This document shows, in pieces, positions 8,664 through 20,799 of a DNA stretch of 35,403 nucleotides. The notes below the pieces were generated by a model, which worked only from the letters and a program-made list of their open reading frames with translations, was not told the DNA's origin and made no database searches. Made by a program: the position numbers and the translations under genes. The stretch spans positions 1 to 35,403 of the forward strand of contig BAXG01000050.1 of assembly GCA_001310455.1 (NCBI GenBank). The letters are read 5' to 3'. Every line of letters starts with the position of its first letter. Positions within the stretch are counted from its first letter, which is position 1. This DNA is from Photobacterium sp. JCM 19050. Its GTDB lineage: Bacteria > Pseudomonadota > Gammaproteobacteria > Enterobacterales > Vibrionaceae.

Positions 8664-10054
8664 TCATTCCCGCAATGCCACGTGTTTCGCCGTCAGAATT
8701 GGATTGAGTAGGTAATCCATCATTGTTCTTTTGCCGGTAATAATGTCGGCGGTAGCCTGCATGCCGGGGATAATGGGTAGCCGCTCCCCGCCCGGGGTGC
8801 TGAGGCTGCTCAGTTCTGTTCTTACCCGGGCGAGGTAATAGCTGTTGCCTTCCTTGTCCTGGAGAGTGTCGGCGCTGATGTGTTCTAGCTTTCCGTTAAG
8901 CCCGCCGAACCGGAGGAAGTCATAGGCAGAGAATTTCACCAGCACGTTGAGTCCGGGTCTCAGGAAGGCAATATCCTTGGGGGCAATCCGGGCTTCGATA
9001 AGCAATGTGTCTTCTGTCGGGACAATTTTGACGATATCCATACCGGGTTTGATGACGCCGCCAATCGTGTTCACAAACAGCTTTTGCACGGTGCCGGTCA
9101 CCGGTGAGGTGACTGTGGTCCGGCTCACCTTGTCCCGAAGGCTGCCCGACGATTCGGAAAGCACCGCGAGCCGGGCACTGGTTTCATTCAGTCGGTTCTG
9201 GGTTTCATCACGAAAGGTCAGGGCGACATCGAGATAACGTAGGCGGGCTTCTTCAATCGCCCCTTCAAGAATCGGTTTTTGCAATTGGCTGGCATTGAGC
9301 TCTTTACGGGCTTCATTCAACTGTCGCTCAAGACGGAGAAACTCCAGCCGGGTGACAACACCTTCGTCAGCCAGGGGTTTGGTGATGTTGTATTCCTTGC
9401 GTGCCAGGTTGAAACTTTGCTGCTGGTTGGATATGCGGACATTGAGCTCTTTGAGCTCCCGCTGTTTTTGCCGGACTTGACCGGCCATGACCTCAAGCTG
9501 GTTGCGGACGTTGGACAGGGCGTCATGGTATTCCCGGGTTTGCCGGGTAACGAGCGCCGGGTTGGCTTCGCGCAAGGCATTGTCAAAGTCGAGAGTTACA
9601 GACTCAACGGTGACGTCCCGGTTGCCAGCCTTCGTGACCAGCCGGACGCTGTCCAGCAGGGCAGTAAGCCGGATTACGTCGGCACGCGAATTGGAAACAT
9701 CCCGGCTGTGTTCGTTGAAACTGGAGAGAAACTGCGTGTCATCAATATGGATCAGCGGCTGTCCTTTGACCACTTGCTGGCCTTCTGACACCAACACGTT
9801 TTTGACAATCCCGCCTTCAAGATACTGGACAATCTGGTCTTGCGATGAGGGCACGACTTTTCCCTGACCGGTAGTCACCTGATCAAGCTGACCTGCGTGG
9901 CCCAAATCACCATCACAGTAAAAAACGTCACGATAACCCACAAAATTACCCGTGCAGACTGCGGTGTGTTGAGCAAAATGGCGGCAGACTGCTGGTCGAT
10001 AAAATGCGCATACTTACGGCCAAATTTTCGGCTTTTATTGCTTGTTTTCTGCAT
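8664..10054 (-). CDS. lapC: HlyD-family membrane fusion protein, LapC-like (one frameshift)
   Basis: This is the periplasmic adaptor linking the ABC transporter to the TolC-like channel. Corrected length is about 463 residues. It has a cytoplasmic N-terminus, one transmembrane helix (ILWVIVTFFTVMVIWA), a lipoyl-like segment (QYLEGGIVKNVLVSEGQQV), a long coiled coil, and the HlyD signature region VTSPVTGTVQKLFVNTIGG. It ends with GMQATADIITGKRTMMDYLL. The frame breaks at about 9892. Adding one G joins VIWATQ to GQLDQVTTGQGKVVPSSQ, as in LapC relatives. The ATG at 10054 has GGAG 13 bases upstream. It is first in the operon and divergent from the adhesin gene. Confidence 0.88.
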
Positions 10055-10104
10055 GTATTACTGCGTTCTCCATCGCCCGCGTTAACGTCCAGCTCTCGAA
10101 TGAC

Positions 10105-10128
10105 AAAAAGGCCTGGTGAAACCGGCCT
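10105..10128 (-). terminator. Terminator-like hairpin in the leader of the secretion operon
   Basis: Read on the minus strand, AGGCCGGT pairs with ACC(A)GGCCT around a short loop with one bulged base, and five T residues follow. It lies about 50 bases before the lapC-like start and points into that operon. It may attenuate the operon relative to the divergent adhesin gene, or end a short leader RNA. Confidence 0.5.
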
Positions 10129-10154
10129 GACACCAAAATCACCTTTTGAAACTG

Positions 10155-10200
10155 TGTATTAGAAATACAACAGCTATCACTGGTTACTTCCAGAAGTGAC
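10155..10200. promoter_or_regulatory. Paired palindromes in the divergent adhesin/secretion promoter region
   Basis: Two inverted repeats lie 13 bases apart. TGTATT-AGA-AATACA (10155-10169) is perfect. GTTACTTC-CA-GAAGTGAC (10183-10200) matches at seven of eight pairs. They lie in the 268-base gap between two divergent genes, where a regulator could control both. No binding protein can be named from the sequence. Confidence 0.4.
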
Positions 10201-10286
10201 CTGAATCACATCTGAGATTTCTCACCGCTAAGACAGGCTAGGAGGAGGGGATTACTTTAGTTTTTTCAAAAATATGAGAACAAAAA

Positions 10287-10304
10287 TACTGCCTTCAGGC
10301 AGTA
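10287..10304 (+). promoter_or_regulatory. Small hairpin in the adhesin 5' leader
   Basis: TACTGCC and GGCAGTA form a perfect seven-base stem with the loop TTCA, ending 18 bases before the adhesin ATG. A purine-rich ribosome-binding region follows directly. No U-run follows, so a role in translation or RNA stability is more likely than termination. Confidence 0.4.
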
Positions 10305-10322
10305 GGCGAGAGGTGGTTAGGG

Positions 10323-13300
10323 ATGGCGAGTGTGCAACAAGGCGGGCAAATTGATGTTCTGAACAATGCAGTTGTGTACATCATGAGGGATGGCAAGGCT
10401 ACACCTGTCGAGTTTTCCTATCCGCTGGAAGAAGACGATGTGGTGGTGGCAGAAAGCGGTGCGAAATTTGTCATCATGGTTAAAGGTGAACCGGTGCTGG
10501 TTGACGAGCCCTGTCCAACCTGCATTTTACTGAAAGACGGCGAAGTAAAGGCTGTTCCTGTCTCTCCCCAAGTGTCCCTCACTCCTTCAAGCGAAGAGCT
10601 CGCCGTGGATGATGCTGACATTGCTGCACTCCAGCAAGCCATTCTGTCCGGGGAAGACCCAACGGATATTTTTGAAGCTGCCGCAGCCGGCAACGCTCAA
10701 GGCTCTTCCATTGGCGGCTTTGTCACTATTGCTTACGACTATGCGTCCACCCTTGCAGAAGCAGGGTATGACACATTCTTTTCTCCCGGCTCCACGCCTC
10801 CAACCGATGACACCACGGTAATACTTCCTCTTTCCGGCGGGCAACGTATTGGGCTGTCCACCCAAGAGGGCGACTTGTCGGACGGCACTTATCCGGTTTC
10901 TGTATCAGGTACACTGCTGCTTTCCGCATCATCTCTGGCGGTGGATGCCGCTTCCGTTTCGGTGTCATCCACATCGCTTGCTGCGCTGCTGGCTGAACTG
11001 ACTGCCGAAGTGGGGTCCTCCAATCAGTCCGTTACATGGACGGCAAACAGTGCAGGATCCAGCATCACCGGCACAGCGGGCGGACAGGTAGTCATGACGA
11101 TTACCGTCTCAGCTGTCCCATCAGGCCGGGATGCGTTGGTGACAATAGACGTGCAAATTGACAAGCCGTTGGATCACATAGCCGGAAATACTGGCGGACT
11201 CGTGATTGTGAACGGAAGCGACATCACCATCAATTTACCGGTACAGGCCAATGACTCAGCCGGTAACCCGATGCTGGTGGACGCCAACGTCGGCATAACC
11301 ATTGCTGATGGCGCGCCTCCTTCCCTGGCTCCGGTCAGCTTTTCCCATGTCGAAACCAGCGGCCCTTTTGTTTCTGCGCCTCAGCCGCTCAATATCAATA
11401 CCGGAAGTGATGAGCTGGCCTCGGTGGTTTACAGCGATAGCAGCGAGTTGCAGGCGGTGTTAGCGGCTATTACCAGTAACGGCCAGCCGACGGATTTTAC
11501 GGTAACAGGCAATGAAATTACCGTGTTTCTTGCAGGGCAACCGGGTTCGCCGGTGCTCAGTATTTCACTCAACCAGGCGGCTGACGGCCAGTATTTTAAT
11601 GAAATCCGCCAATACCTTCCGGTAGACCAAACGGGTGGCAATACTCTCACGATTCCGGTCACTGTTGACGTGACAGACAAAGACGGGGACAGCGCCAGTG
11701 AGGTGTTTTCCGTTACATTTATTGACGGCGCTGTGGCCGGTGGCGGGGATGCCATTGCGACGGGCAGCTTCTCGGTAACGGAAAAAGATCTAGATGCCAA
11801 CCCGGCAACCAATCCTGAAAAGGCAAGCGGCGAAATTACCCTGGCGAAAGCCACTGATGATCTGGTGCCGGCTTCATTAACGCTGGCCAACCAGGCTGAT
11901 CTGCTAAGCGGCTTATCTTCTGTTACATCAGGTGGCAAGCCTGTCACTTTCAGTACCTCAGCTTCCGCAACCGGTGAAATTACCCTGACCGGGCAACTGG
12001 CCAATGGCACAACGGTGATGACCCTTACTCTGACGCCTTCACAGGATGCATCTGGTGGGGTGAAAATTGCTTCCGAGTTGTCGCTCTATGCGCCCCTTGA
12101 CCACAATAGTGTGGCAGCAAACCCTTATGTGTCGTATGACACCAGTTCTGAAACCTGGCGTTTCGATACTCAACTGCAACTGAAGGATTCAGACGGTGAC
12201 AGCCTTTCAGCACCGATAGAAATCCGTTACAGCATCACCGATGGGGTAGCTCCGGCACTGAATATCACCAATGCCACCCTGACTGACCCGCCGACAGCCC
12301 AGCAACCCGTGGTAGTAACGGAAAGTCTGGGGCTTAACATAGGCAGCGACCAGCTTGACGCCGTGTATTGGTCTGTCTCACCGCAGGCGCAGGCGATCCT
12401 CGATGGCATTACCAGCAACGGTTATGCAACGTCGGTGACCTCAACAGTGGGCGAAGTGGTGCGAATCCAGGTTTACGTGGATGACCCGGCGGCACCCAAT
12501 AACGGTGCCCGGGTGCTGAATTTCATCATGAATACTAATCCGAGCGGCAGTTACAGTGGCACGTACACCGTTGTGCAGGCGCAGGCCGTTGATCAGGCCG
12601 GGACGAACCCGCTGGTGATCCCGATGGGTGTGGTTGTGCGGGACGATGACAACGATACATTGTCCGGAACGGTAACAGTTACGCTGAATGACGGTATTGA
12701 TCCGAATATCAGCGCCCCGGACAGCAGCCTGACAGATCCGGCAGCAGGTGGTGCTCCGTCGCAAGTTCAGCAAACCGTGACCATCAGCAATGGATCTGAC
12801 CGTATCCAGTCGGTTTATTGGCTAGATGAGGGCACCCTTGCATCCCAACTCGGCGCACTGACCAGCAACGGTTATTCCACCCGATTTTCACCTAATCCGT
12901 TAACCGGCGAGCCCCGTGAAATAAAGGTGCTGGTGGATGACCCTGCGTCACCGGACAACGGCAAAACTGTATTGACGCTGACTCTGAACTACACCGCGAG
13001 CGGTCAGTTTGACGGAACTTATACCGTAACGCAGTCACTGCCAATAGATGAACCGGCATCGAACCAACTTCAGCTTGATTTGGGTATCGAGGTGAAAGAT
13101 ACCGACGGAGATACCGCCAAAACCTCTGTTACCGTGTCGATAAACGACGGCCAGATTGGTGCAGGGAGAGGCAACGAAACCCTTCCGGCGATGACGGAAA
13201 AAGATTTGGCGCCCGACACCTACCCAGAGGTGGTCTCAGACAGTTTCATCATAGCAGCAGCGACAGACCGGCTGATACCGGGGTCAATCACCTTGGCACC

Positions 13301-16300
13301 CGGCGATCTGACCGCACTGATTCAGGAGCTGGATTCGGAGCTGACATCCGGCGGTCAGGCCTGACATTCAGTTACGCCAATGGACAGTTGGTGGGGAAAA
13401 CTGCGGCGGGTGAGACTGTTCTCAGCTACACATTTACCGCCATTCAGGCCGCAGATGGAACCGGTGTGTCGGTGACTGTAGATGCCCGCCTGGACAAACC
13501 TCTTGACCATATTGATTCGCTTTCCTCAACCGGCTTTGTCTGGGTTGATGATGGACAGATTTTGCTGTTGCTGCCGCTTCAGGTTCAGGACAGTGACGGT
13601 GACTATCTTGCAGCCCCTGTGACGGTGAGCAGCATAATTAACGACGGCGCAGGTAGCCTTTTGCCGTCCATTTTGTCTACAGAGCAACTGGATGTTCGGG
13701 AAGCGGCAATTGGTAACAACGCCAGCGCAGGCAGCCATGCGGGAACCGATCCGGGTAGTGCCGATTTCTTCGCATCCGGCAAAATCGTAGCTGACACCGG
13801 AAGCGATGCCATCAAAGGGTTCGAAATTGATACCTCACTGTTTAATGCCAATGGTGCGCTGACCGCCGGAGGTGTGGCGGTCACGTTATCGGGCCCTGTG
13901 GTTCAGGGGGGCGTAGAGGTTTACCGCGCTTATGCCGGAAACCGGGAAATCTTTGTTTTTGATATCGACAGCCAGGGCAACTACCGGTTTTGGTTAAATA
14001 GCGCGTTGGACCACGATCAGCCGGGGCGTGACTTACTCAGCTTTACGCTGCCGATTCGTGCCGTCGATGACGATAACGACAAAAGCGCACTGTCTCAAAT
14101 CACCGTCGAAGTGAAAGATGATACGCCGCTGGTACTTAACAAAACCCTGGTGATGGAAGAAGGGAAAACCTCATCCACTGACCAGTTGATGCCGGATGCC
14201 AGTGAAGGTGCCGATACGGCAGTAATCCAGCAAATCACCGTAAACGGACAGGCGCAACCGGTCGCTGCCGGGCAGGACAACACCTTTGTGGTGTCAGACG
14301 GCACCCAAACCGTTGGTACGTTGCACATAAATGCACAGGGACAGGTTTGGTTTGAATCGTTGCCGGATCTTTACCACAGCGGCAGCAATATCACCGTTGT
14401 TTTGCCGTATCAGCCCAAGACGGCGATGGCGACCGGGTTGATGGCAACCTTACTATCCGCATTGATGACAAACAGGCGCAGCTTATTGTCAGCAATGTCA
14501 GCGGGGTGGAGGATCAGGGGCTGGGCAACCCGGCTGGTGGTATCAGCATTGCGATGACTGTTGATGTGGGCGATAACGACCGGGGTGAGATTGTCGATCA
14601 TGTAGATATCAGGTTACCGGGCAACCCACACGGGACGTTTTTTACAACGGCGTGGCGCTGACAGTTTCTGGTAATACCGTCACCGTGCCTGGTGGAGCAT
14701 TCAGCCCGACCGATGCCACCAACCAGTTCTGGACACTGAGCGGAGTGACCTTTGTGCCGGACGCTGATTACTCGGCCTATAACGCAGACCGAGATTTACG
14801 GTGACGGCCTTTGTGAAAAACGTCAATGACGGCGCCGTGGACCAACTGCCTCCGGAGCGTTTCCGGATTACCGTTCGGGGCATCGCAGATACGCCGACCT
14901 GGGATGACACCAAAACGGTGACGCAGTACGAGATGACAGAAGACGATGCCGGGATTGCATTGTCGCTCAAGGCTGATTTGAAGGACACAGACGGCTCAGA
15001 GTCGCTGGTCTATATCCTGACGCTGACCGCCGGCGATGCCACTTTGACCGGGCATGGTGTCCAGTCGTTGGGAAATGGCGCATATCAGGTTTCTGCTGTC
15101 GACGTCGGAAATGTCATTGTTGTACCCGGCAAAGATTTCTCAGGCGATCTGAAGGTGGATGTGATTGCCCGCAGTACGGAAGCTAACCCTTACGTTCCCG
15201 GCCAGCAAACCGCAGACTCTGCTGTACGCCAAATTGTTGTCGGTGTCCATCCGGATCCGGATGCCGCCACCCTGAAAGTCACCCGGGCCAGCGGCCTGGA
15301 AGATACCCGCATCGATCTTGCTCCGCATATTTCATTAACCAGCAGCGGCGACAATGCAGACGGTTCCGAAGTGCTGTTTGTCTGGATAACCGACAACCTG
15401 CCCGCCGGTGCGAAAATTTATCTCAATAACGTCGAATTGACCCCGGTCAACGGTTACTACGAGATCCCATACAGCCAGATAAGCGGCCTCCAGCTGTTGC
15501 CTCCGTCTGACAGCAATGTGGATTTCACGATTGAAGTGCGTGGCGTGACGAAAGATACCGCCACAGTCACCGTCGGAGGTGTCACCCAGACAGAAACCGT
15601 GGTTGAGGAAACTGCGCCGAAGTCGATTCCCATTGCCTTAAAAGGTGTGGCGGATGATCCTTTAGTGACCGATGGGGGGAACGGTAACTGGTCTGCCATC
15701 GTCGAAAACGGCGTTGTGACGGGAATCGAAACCAGTATCAAAGAAGACGGTCAGGCGTTTTTGGATATCAACGTGGTATCTGGCGAATCTGATTCTTCCG
15801 CAGACCCCAATGACAACTCTGAAACAGTGTCTGTGTTGCTGTCCGGTATTCCCGCCGGCGTCACGATTGATGACGCCAATGGAAATCCCCTGAACCTGGT
15901 GTATGCGGGTACTGATGCCAACGGGCAGGCGACTTACCAGCTGAATGTTAATGGTATCCAGGACCTCTTTATTCAGCCACCGCCGGGCAGTACCCGGGAC
16001 ATCACCATCAATGCGCGAATTGTGGTGACGGAAAACGACGGGGACAGCAAGGCCTACAACAAGAAGATTGTAGTCCATGTAACACCGGACATTGATGCGG
16101 CAGATTACACCAACGCCGTCAGCGGGACAGAAGATGTACCTACCACGGTGAACTGGCGACCGACACTGGACGATACGCAGGAGTCGGTAACGGCTGTGTC
16201 GCTCGACATGTCACCGGTTGCTTACAGTGAAGGTTACCGGCTGAGCGTTAACGGGACAGAGATTGCTTTCGATGCTGCTGGTAGGTCCCAGTTGACTGCT

Positions 16301-19300
16301 GCGCAGGAAACGGCATTGCTCTCCGGCCAGTCTCTGGTGCTGACCGCGCCGGAAGATGCAGACAAAGACGAACACCTGGGTATTAAAGCCCTTGTCACAG
16401 TGTCGCAGACTGATGAGGATGATGCGTCTCTGGTCGTTACCCGTCAGGTGACCGGGACCATTAATATCACCCTGAATGCGGCGGTGGAAACCGACGGAAG
16501 CATTGCGGTGGTAGACAATACCGGCAACCCGGTGACCGGCGTGTTGCAAAGCGATGCCAATGGTATTTTAGATCTCAGCAGTCCGGCGATGTCACTGGGT
16601 TATCTGGTACCGGGGGATGGCCTGAATACTGACGGTTCCAGCAATGAAAACATTATCCAGGTTGTGCTGACCTTCGTGCAGGATGCGAGCGGAACACCTT
16701 TTGACCCTACCGATCCCGCAACACAAGCTTTCTTCAACAAACTGTTTGTTCCGGGTGGGTTTAACAATGGTGATGGCAGTTGGCTGGTGCCGGAAAGTGC
16801 GCTGGCAAGCTTGCAGGTGAATGCAACAGAAGTGATTTCCGGTCCGGTCTTTATCCAGCTTTCAGCCAAAGTGCAGGATGAAGGGGACAACAACGAAGGC
16901 GATGCCAGTGCCGCCTTTGTCCCGCCGCCCTTAGTGGTCGAAGTGAACTTCACCGGTGCTACCAGCTCGCAGCCCGCCGGGGATATCACGGTTGACAGCA
17001 ACCTGGTGATTGCCGGCACAGAAAGTGATGGTGAGACGACGACAGTCGACCTTGGACAACAGCTCAGTCAGGCTCTGCTGGTAGATATCACCAAGGGGGC
17101 GGATGATGATATCTCGCTGGTGGTTAAAATCTCAGACCTGCCCGCAGGGTTTGTGCTGACGGGCGTAGATACCAATTTCGAAACCCAGGAATATGTTCTG
17201 TCTGTTCCTGTGGTAAACGGTCGGGCCGATTTTTCGGCCGTGAACCTTAGCCTGCCCGGCGACTTTGCCGGAGATATCCTGTTACCGGTCAAGCTGGTCA
17301 CTACCGATGCCATCAGCGGGCAAACCGAAGAAAGCCGGGTATCCATTCCGTTGGTGATTTCCCCGAATGTGGATGCACCAACGACGAATGTCACCGTGGT
17401 GGAAACAGATGGCTGAACGCCGACAAACAACCGGTTTCACCCGGTCAGACAGCCGTCCCTGTTGCTGGCAAAGCCTATGAAGACGGCATTATCAAACTGG
17501 ATTTCACTGCTCAGGTGGGGGATACCCTTCAGGCCGCCAATCAGGGGCAGGAAACTATTTCTTCCGTGTCGATTTCTGTTCCCGCCGGCCAAGGCAGCTT
17601 TGTTGACACCAATAGCCAGCCTCTGCCAAATCCTCTGGTGCTGTCATCAGCCCAGCTAACCGGGGTATTGTTCAAACCTGCGCCCGATTTCAGCGGTCAG
17701 GTCAACTTTGACCTGGCAGTGACCGTTGCAGACACCACTGCGTATGATGACACCGGACGGCCCGCTGAGACGGCGACCGAAACGTTCAGCAGCCAGGTCT
17801 CCATTGATGTTATCGCGGTAAATGATGCGGTGACCTTTACCGGTGCAACGACACCGATTACCGGCACAGAAGACCAGGCCGGCGGCATCGCGCTATCCGG
17901 TTTGACGGCGACCGTTGATGATGTCGACCAGTCGGAAACTATCCTTTCAGTGCAAATTACCGGCGTTCCGGCTGACTTCACCCTTGCCAGCCCGGCAAGT
18001 AACAGCGGGCAGGGTGTGTGGACCATTCCGGTGTCAACGGGAACATCGTCATTTGACTTCAGCAACATCAAATTACTGCCTCCGCTTAATTTCAGCGGAT
18101 CAGTTTCCCTTGGCGTCACGGTTTACACCAAGGAACAATCGCTCAGCCAGCCGGACGCGTTCAGCGACACATTCACGGTAAATATTGCCCCGGTTGGGGA
18201 CAACGTAGATACCGATCCTACTGCATCGGCCTCCGGGACAGAAGATGAAGTTATTGCAATTCTCCTTGACGCTAAAACAACAGACAACAAGGACAGCGTG
18301 GGAACGGGGGGCGCGGTCACGGAAAACAGCCCGGAAACCATTCGTGTCGTAGTTACCAATGTCCCGGATTCAGCCTTCTTTACCCTGCCTCCCGGCCTTG
18401 CTGCCGGAAGCACAGCAATAAAGCAGCCTGACGGCAGTTGGCTTATTAATGTCAATCAGGGAACGCTGGATAACATTGCGTTTCATCCGGGGAATGCCAA
18501 CCGGGACAACTGGAACGGCGAACTGAATTTCTCTGTGCGGACAGTTGATAACGGCGTCGAATCCGCATCAAACCTCTGGGATGACTTTACCGTTAATGTC
18601 GATGTTGACCCGGTGAACGATGCGCCGGTGAATTCGGTGCCCGGCGCGCTCACCACGGATGAAGACCAGCCACTGGTTATTAACTCGCTCAGTATCTCGG
18701 ATGTCGATGCTGATGAATCCGGTAGCGGGGGATGAAAATCACCCTTTCGGTGGGAGACGGGTCACTGGATATAGCGACCGGTGCGCCAATTGGAGGATTG
18801 ATCATCAGCGGGCAGGGAACGGATGTCCTCACCATTGAAGGTAATCAGAGCGCAATCAACAGTCTGCTTTCTGTCGGCATTAGCTATGTGGGCGATACGC
18901 ATTTCAACGGTGTGGATACCCTCACAATCACCACCGACGATCTGGGTAACCACGGCTCAGGCGGGGCAAAAACCGATACTGACCAGGTAGCGATCACCGT
19001 CGTGCCGAAGGCTGATAAACCGAGCTTAAACCTGACAACGCCTCAAACGGCCGCAGTTGCCGGAGCAATCGGTGCGCTGATTCCTTTGCTGGGAATTGCA
19101 GCGGTGCTGACGGACAACAATGAAACCCTGAGTGTGGAAATCCGGGATATTCCGGCAGGGCTGTCTGTCATTGACAGCAACGGGCAGCCGGTAGGTACGG
19201 TTTCCGGTACAACGGTGACGCTGCTGCCCTCTCAGCTTTCTGACCTTTATATAACCGGGACAGGTGCTATTACTCAGAATCTGTCCGTTGTTGCGGTTTC

Positions 19301-20363
19301 CACAGAATCAAATGGAGACCAGGCGGAGTCTGATCCGGTCACTGTTTCCGTATCCGTTTCTGACCCGGCTCTTGGAGACATTGTTTCCCAAAATTCCGGG
19401 GTGGCGAATACGCTGGTGTCCGGGAGTGAAAATGCCACACTGTTTGGCGGGCTGGGTGATGATATTTTAGTGGGCGGAACCGGCGAGGATATTTTGCTCG
19501 GCGGGGCTGGGAACGATATTTTGTGGGGCGGTAACCTTGGCGGAACAGGTGATAGCGCCAGGGATGTATTCACCTGGCAGGCCGGCGATCTCGGTACCGC
19601 AGCGAACCCGGCAAGCGACACCATCATGGATTTTGAGCCGGGTAATGATGCCGTTGATCTACGTGCGGTGGCAGATACCACCAATCTGGGCTCACTCGCC
19701 GATTTAGACAACCTGCTGTCGGTCAGTCAAACCGGAAGCGATGCCGTGCTGTCTGTCAGTCAAAACGGCAGTGTGGTTCAGCGGATTGTGTTTGATGGGC
19801 TCAGTGAAGATGCGTTGCTGCAACAACCTTCCGCCGGACTGAGTAACAGCGAAAAGCTGGAAGTGTTGTTAAATGGCGGCCAATTGCTTCTGGGAGACAA
19901 CATCGGTAACGGCAGCGACAACACACTGACAGCTTCAGCAACCGGAGAGAGCCTTTTTGGACTGAATGGCGATGACATATTGATTGCCGGACAGGGGGAT
20001 GATCGGCTAACAGGCGGCGACGGCGCAGATCTGTTTACCTGGCAGACGGGGTCGGTTTCCCCGGCTGGTGGGCTGGATACAGTGACAGACTTTGCCCTGG
20101 GCTCCGACAAACTGGATTTGGGCGATATCCTGCCGGATTATGGCCCGGTTCCGACTGTTAATGACCTGCTTGGCAACATCACCTCTGCGTCTGCGGATGC
20201 TTCCGGAAACGTGCAGTTGGACCTCTCGGTGACAGCCGGCTCACAACGTATTGTGATGGAGAATATGGACCTCGGTCCTTCCGGGTTGGATGTCGGGCCG
20301 GGCGCGGATACTGCCGCAATCGTAACGGCGCTTTTTGATCATCAGGTGTTCAAACTAGATTGA
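10323..20363 (+). CDS. Giant LapA-type repeat adhesin, type I secreted (six frameshifts)
   Basis: Corrected, this is one protein of about 3,348 residues. The N-terminal retention module (about 1-160) contains QQAILSGEDPTDIFEAAAAG, which resembles the LapA region cut by LapG; AAAAG at 119-123 is the candidate site. Residues about 160-1450 hold T1SS-143-type repeats, each ending near DxDGDxxSxxxxVxxxDG. The middle (about 1500-2900) holds different Ig/cadherin-like units. The C-terminus carries two RTX-plus-target blocks (GGLGDDILVGG, then GLNGDDILIAGQGDDRLTGG), of the VC_A0849 secretion-target type. Frames break at about 13360, 14415, 14643, 14790, 17412 and 18731. One added base at each rejoins the protein. 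AGGTGG precedes the ATG. It is divergent from its secretion operon. Confidence 0.88.
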
Positions 20364-20388
20364 GGTGATAGGTGACAATCCGGATTTT

Positions 20389-20412
20389 GAGAGTGGTTTT
20401 GGAATCACTCTC
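20389..20412 (+). terminator. Possible adhesin terminator
   Basis: GAGAGTG and CACTCTC form a perfect seven-base stem with a ten-base loop, beginning 26 bases after the adhesin stop codon. The following sequence has only short T-runs, so this is a weak call. Confidence 0.4.
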
Positions 20413-20581
20413 TCCATTTCCGGGCTGTCGTGAAAATTGTTACTGCATTGCAATGCGATCTTGTTTCAGATTTGTTCCATCGTCTCAAAAATGGGGCAAC
20501 TTCAAATAATTGATAATTTCCCTATGTTGAATTCTCAATATTTATCAGTTGGATAGCCGCGAATCTGATATTTATTCCTAC

Positions 20582-20608
20582 TAAAGTCTAATGTCGGCAC
20601 GCCATAAC
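20582..20608 (+). promoter_or_regulatory. Candidate FliA (sigma-28) promoter for the chemoreceptor gene
   Basis: TAAAGTCT, an 11-base spacer and GCCATAAC resemble the enterobacterial FliA pattern TAAAGTTT-N11-GCCGATAA. The -35 part matches at seven of eight positions. The -10 part would match fully if one G were added, which is notable in a window full of one-base deletions. Chemoreceptor genes are classic FliA targets. Confidence 0.5.
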
Positions 20609-20799
20609 CCCTGTCTACGGTGTCTGAATAACAACGAAAAATCCTCCTCAAGGTGAATGTTTAGGCGCGAAGCCATTGCGTTGAATTTAAATGCTCTTGT
20701 TGCGAAAGCCCTGCGGAAACATGACTCCGGACTTGTCGGAAATAGCACCTTAGGGGAGTAAACCGTCAGATACCTCGATTTTCAGGGAGCGATACCGGT

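Larger units (their letters stand above)
20364..20799. other. Intergenic region between the adhesin and chemoreceptor genes
   Basis: No gene is visible in these 436 bases. A hairpin (arms 20389-20395 and 20406-20412) just after the adhesin stop may be its terminator, although no U-run follows. A FliA-like promoter lies at 20582-20608. The 190 bases from there to the chemoreceptor ATG would form an unusually long leader. I could not match the leader to a riboswitch class. Confidence 0.5.

Noticed and set aside
10323..20363. Real degeneration of the adhesin into a pseudogene
   Set aside because: All breaks are single-base deletions, no internal stops occur apart from them, and unrelated housekeeping genes in the window show the same pattern.
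20645..20655. A fourth copy of the terminal palindromic repeat
   Set aside because: Only the short CCTCAAGGTG core is shared; the flanking TTGGGTATA part is absent.
20640..20799. A riboswitch in the chemoreceptor leader, including a c-di-GMP type
   Set aside because: I compared the leader with the conserved GEMM core by eye and could not find its key segments. No other class was recognised.
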